Below are positions 61,769 to 64,000 of a stretch of DNA of 64,000 nucleotides, in pieces; positions within the stretch are counted from its first letter, which is position 1; each line of letters begins with the position of its first letter. Position numbers and translations under genes: made by a program. Location: the NCBI GenBank assembly GCA_027627225.1, contig JAPFQT010000390.1, positions 78,935 to 142,934 on the forward strand. The letters are read 5' to 3'. Origin of the DNA: Congeria kusceri. Its lineage: Eukaryota; Mollusca; Bivalvia; Myida; Dreissenidae. The notes beneath the pieces were generated by a model that worked only from the letters and a program-made list of their open reading frames with translations, made no database searches and had not been told where the DNA came from.

Positions 61769-62085
61769 GGGCCCGGCTAGCTCAGTTGGTAGAGCGCCGG
61801 ACTGTCAATACAGGGATCGTGAGTTCGAACTCCAGCCCGGCCACATAACTTGTGTGGGGATTGGTCATAAAATTATGTCTACGGCCATTGTCCCCCTACT
61901 TCTGATTCAAGTAGGGCAGTTGTCAGTTACTGGCATAAGTATGTGCACTTAGTACTGGTAAACCGCTTAGATCGGCTAAGCTTGCCCAGGAAAAGTGCAA
62001 GTAGGTTAACTGACCGCCATGATATGACTGAAATACTGTTAAAAACGGTCAAAAATACAAACAAGACAAACAAAAAGTCAGTTGG
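61769..62085 (+). mobile_element. tRNA-Asp-derived SINE, copy 2 (well preserved)
   Basis: The head GCCCGGCTAGCTCAGTTGGT, with loop CTGTCAA (anticodon GTC) and GAGTTCGAACTCC as B box, is clearly tRNA-Asp-like. The anticodon stem no longer pairs. A ~170-bp body (GTAGGGCAGTTGTCAG, AACCGCTTAGATCGGCTAAG, GTTAACTGACCGCC) and an A-rich tail follow. It would be copied by LINE machinery supplied from elsewhere. Confidence 0.75.
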
Positions 62086-62761
62086 GTCAATGTCGGAAAC
62101 TGCCATCAGTGGTTTACGGGTTATGTTACCGATTTATTGTGCAATACATTTACTACACTATAATTGTTTTGAGCTGACTACTTTGTAAATAATTTATGTT
62201 CAGCGTGTTATGTTAATTTATTTTATATCTTTAAACTGAAGGGGAAGAAAATTAATTTAGTGAATAAGTACCATGCAAAAATTAATATAAATAATTTATT
62301 TCTGCAAACCTTCATTATAATGCCTCAGCGCGCCATGTTCCCATTGTAGTATTAACATACCGGTAATATACAAAATAGAGGTCACGGATTTGCCTGACAC
62401 CACAGCAATGGGTTTTTGTCTGTTAATTATATTTAAAGACGTAGTGTTGTATGATTTTGATCTGCAGTCACAACGTACCAGGCCATGTAAACGTCTTTAA
62501 AAACATGAATAGATTCGAGTTATTGTCAACAAAGTGTAAAGCACAGTGTAGAAAAGAGCCACAACTTTAAACATGTAATCACAACTTATACTGACTCGTT
62601 TTAAAATAAAAGAAAGATCGACGTTTTAAACAAATATATAAATAATCAATTTATTGAGTTTCCCACATTTGATTGAATAACGTCCGTGTCATTTTTAATA
62701 TACTAACGTAACGAAACGTGTCATGAACTCAGCCAAAGAGGTTCTATTTTCTACCGGCGTT
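62086..62761. other. Unassigned AT-rich stretch
   Basis: No gene, tandem repeat or element end is recognised. Confidence 0.5.
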
Positions 62762-62845
62762 TGTTTGTCTGTTTGCTTGTTTGTTTGTTTGTCTGTATGT
62801 CTCCTTGTTTTTTTGTCTGTTTGTGTGTTTGTTATTTGTTTGTTC
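62762..62845 (+). repeat. (TTTG)n-like microsatellite
   Basis: GTTTGTTTGTCTGTTTGC and variants for about 80 bp. Frames continue through it on both strands (62695-62976 minus, 62781-62996 plus) and look protein-like beyond it, but they overlap each other and neither has splice or start support. Confidence 0.8.
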
Positions 62846-63204
62846 GCAGCTTTACGCACAACGTTATGCACGGATTTGCATGAATTTTTATGAAAAAACT
62901 CAACAAATGATTCGATTTGTTTGCGATACGTATCACCGTCTGGATCCAGGATGTTATTTGAAAGAACAATTATCATTGATAGAGAGACTAATATAAAATG
63001 CTTTATAATGTATTAGTTGCATACCGGCAACACATGCGGGATTTAGCTGCCTTGGTGGAAGTCTTCGCTCTGCGAGTGTCACCCAGTTACGTATATGTTT
63101 CTATTAAAAAGACTACTATTGAAGTAATTCCTTGTGAGCAGTTTCAGTACATTTAGGAAGATGCCAGTCCAATTTTACAAAAGTGCAAGTAGATTGAAGA
63201 AGAG

Positions 63205-64000
63205 TAAGTTGGTTCCTTGTTCCTTGTTCCGTATTCGAACAAGGAACAAGGAACAGTTCCTTATTCCTTATTCAAACTAAATATATTTGGTACAAACTAT
63301 TTAATAAAGAAAATACACACAATTATTGAGTATATAAAAACAAAGACAAATAAAATATAATTCATTATATAATTCACGAATAAGGAATAAGGAACCAGTT
63401 TCTTATTCCTTATTCAAACCGAATAAGGAACTGGCATTTTCTTAATTAAAATACATTTATAATGAACCAAAGTGGCAACATACATATGAAAAATCATTGT
63501 ATATATACTGAGAATGATAAAATATTTATTATAACACATTTCAGCTTAGTTTAGTAATTGAAAACACAGTTCCTTTTTCGCGGCCGAATCAGGAACAAGG
63601 AACCAGTTCCTTATTCCTTATTCAAAACCGAATAAGGAACTGGCATTTTTTTTTAACTTAAAACAATATTTATAATGAACCAAAGAGGGCCACATACATA
63701 TGAAAGTCATTGTAAATATATAAATAATTATAAAAAAGTCATTGTAACACATTTCAGCTTAGTACAGTAATTGAAAACCCAGTTCCTTTTTGGCGGCCGA
63801 ATCAGGAACAAGGAACCAGTTCCTTATTCCTTATTCAAATTGAATAAGGAACTGGCATTTTTTAACATAAAAAATGTCTATAATGAACCAAAGAGGGCCA
63901 CATACATATGAAAGTCATTGTAAATATATAAATAATTATAAAATAGTCATTGTAACACATTTCAGCTTAGAACAGTAATTGAAAACCCAGTTCCGTTTTG
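63205..64000. repeat. ~210-bp hairpin-rich satellite running off the window
   Basis: GGCCGAATCAGGAACAAGGA recurs at about 63582 and 63795, and the CAGTTCC that opens the next unit reappears near 63989, giving a period of about 210 bp. Each unit has an inverted repeat, for example CCAGTTCCTTATTC (63604-63617) against GAATAAGGAACTGG (63631-63644). An earlier, diverged unit starts with an exact 18-base inverted repeat, GTTCCTTGTTCCTTGTTC (63212-63229) and 63237-63254. The array continues past 64000. Confidence 0.8.

Noticed and set aside
62695..62996. Overlapping 93- and 71-codon frames on opposite strands
   Set aside because: Both cross a TTTG microsatellite and contradict each other; no splice or start evidence.

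Overview
This is a eukaryotic, AT-rich and intron-containing window, most likely from a bivalve mollusc. The evidence is one intact spliced gene of the RING-less B-box/coiled-coil/beta-propeller (TRIM-like) kind that is expanded in bivalves, several non-autonomous elements with the build of bivalve 'pearl'/Helentron-associated elements, tRNA-derived SINEs, and extreme satellite content. The species is an inference; nothing bacterial, organellar or rRNA is visible.

Layout. 1-6.27 kb: a complete three-exon plus-strand TRIM-like gene (coding 201-535, 3126-4141, 5067-5416) whose first intron carries a 1.2-kb element built of ~165-bp repeats. 6.3-13.3 kb: sparse DNA with one convincing minus-strand terminal exon (8977-9126), a fold-back repeat and two tRNA-like sequences. 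13.3-17.9 kb: a degenerate ~50-bp repeat, 22 copies of a 65-bp satellite, a 282-bp inverted-repeat transposon and a 48-bp/GAT minisatellite. 17.98-21.3 kb: a minus-strand SINE and a 2.5-kb pearl-like element. 21.3-28.5 kb: mostly single-copy, including a minus-strand exon pair at 25124-26085 that resembles the NTR domain of TIMP-type metalloproteinase inhibitors.

28.5-38.94 kb: a 58-bp tandem array followed by a 9.8-kb satellite made of two interleaved monomers, 88 and 69 bp, with higher-order repeats (including a near-identical 1275-bp tandem duplication). 39-46.3 kb: two diverged copies of an unknown dispersed element flanking a 173-bp x6 array and a 22-bp minisatellite. 46.3-52.5 kb: SINE copy, a decayed PHD-finger exon and other candidate minus-strand exons, and a second copy of the intron-1 element. 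52.5-64 kb: a 1.2-kb inverted-repeat element packed with microsatellites, a 26-bp minisatellite, a nest of pearl-like elements abutting tail-to-head, another SINE, and a hairpin-rich ~210-bp satellite running off the window end.

Most of the window is repeat. The TRIM-like gene is the only gene I regard as complete; the other coding calls are exons or fragments inferred from reading frame plus splice signals, and their partners are uncertain. Nearly all long reading frames outside these are by-products of tandem repeats whose period is a multiple of three.
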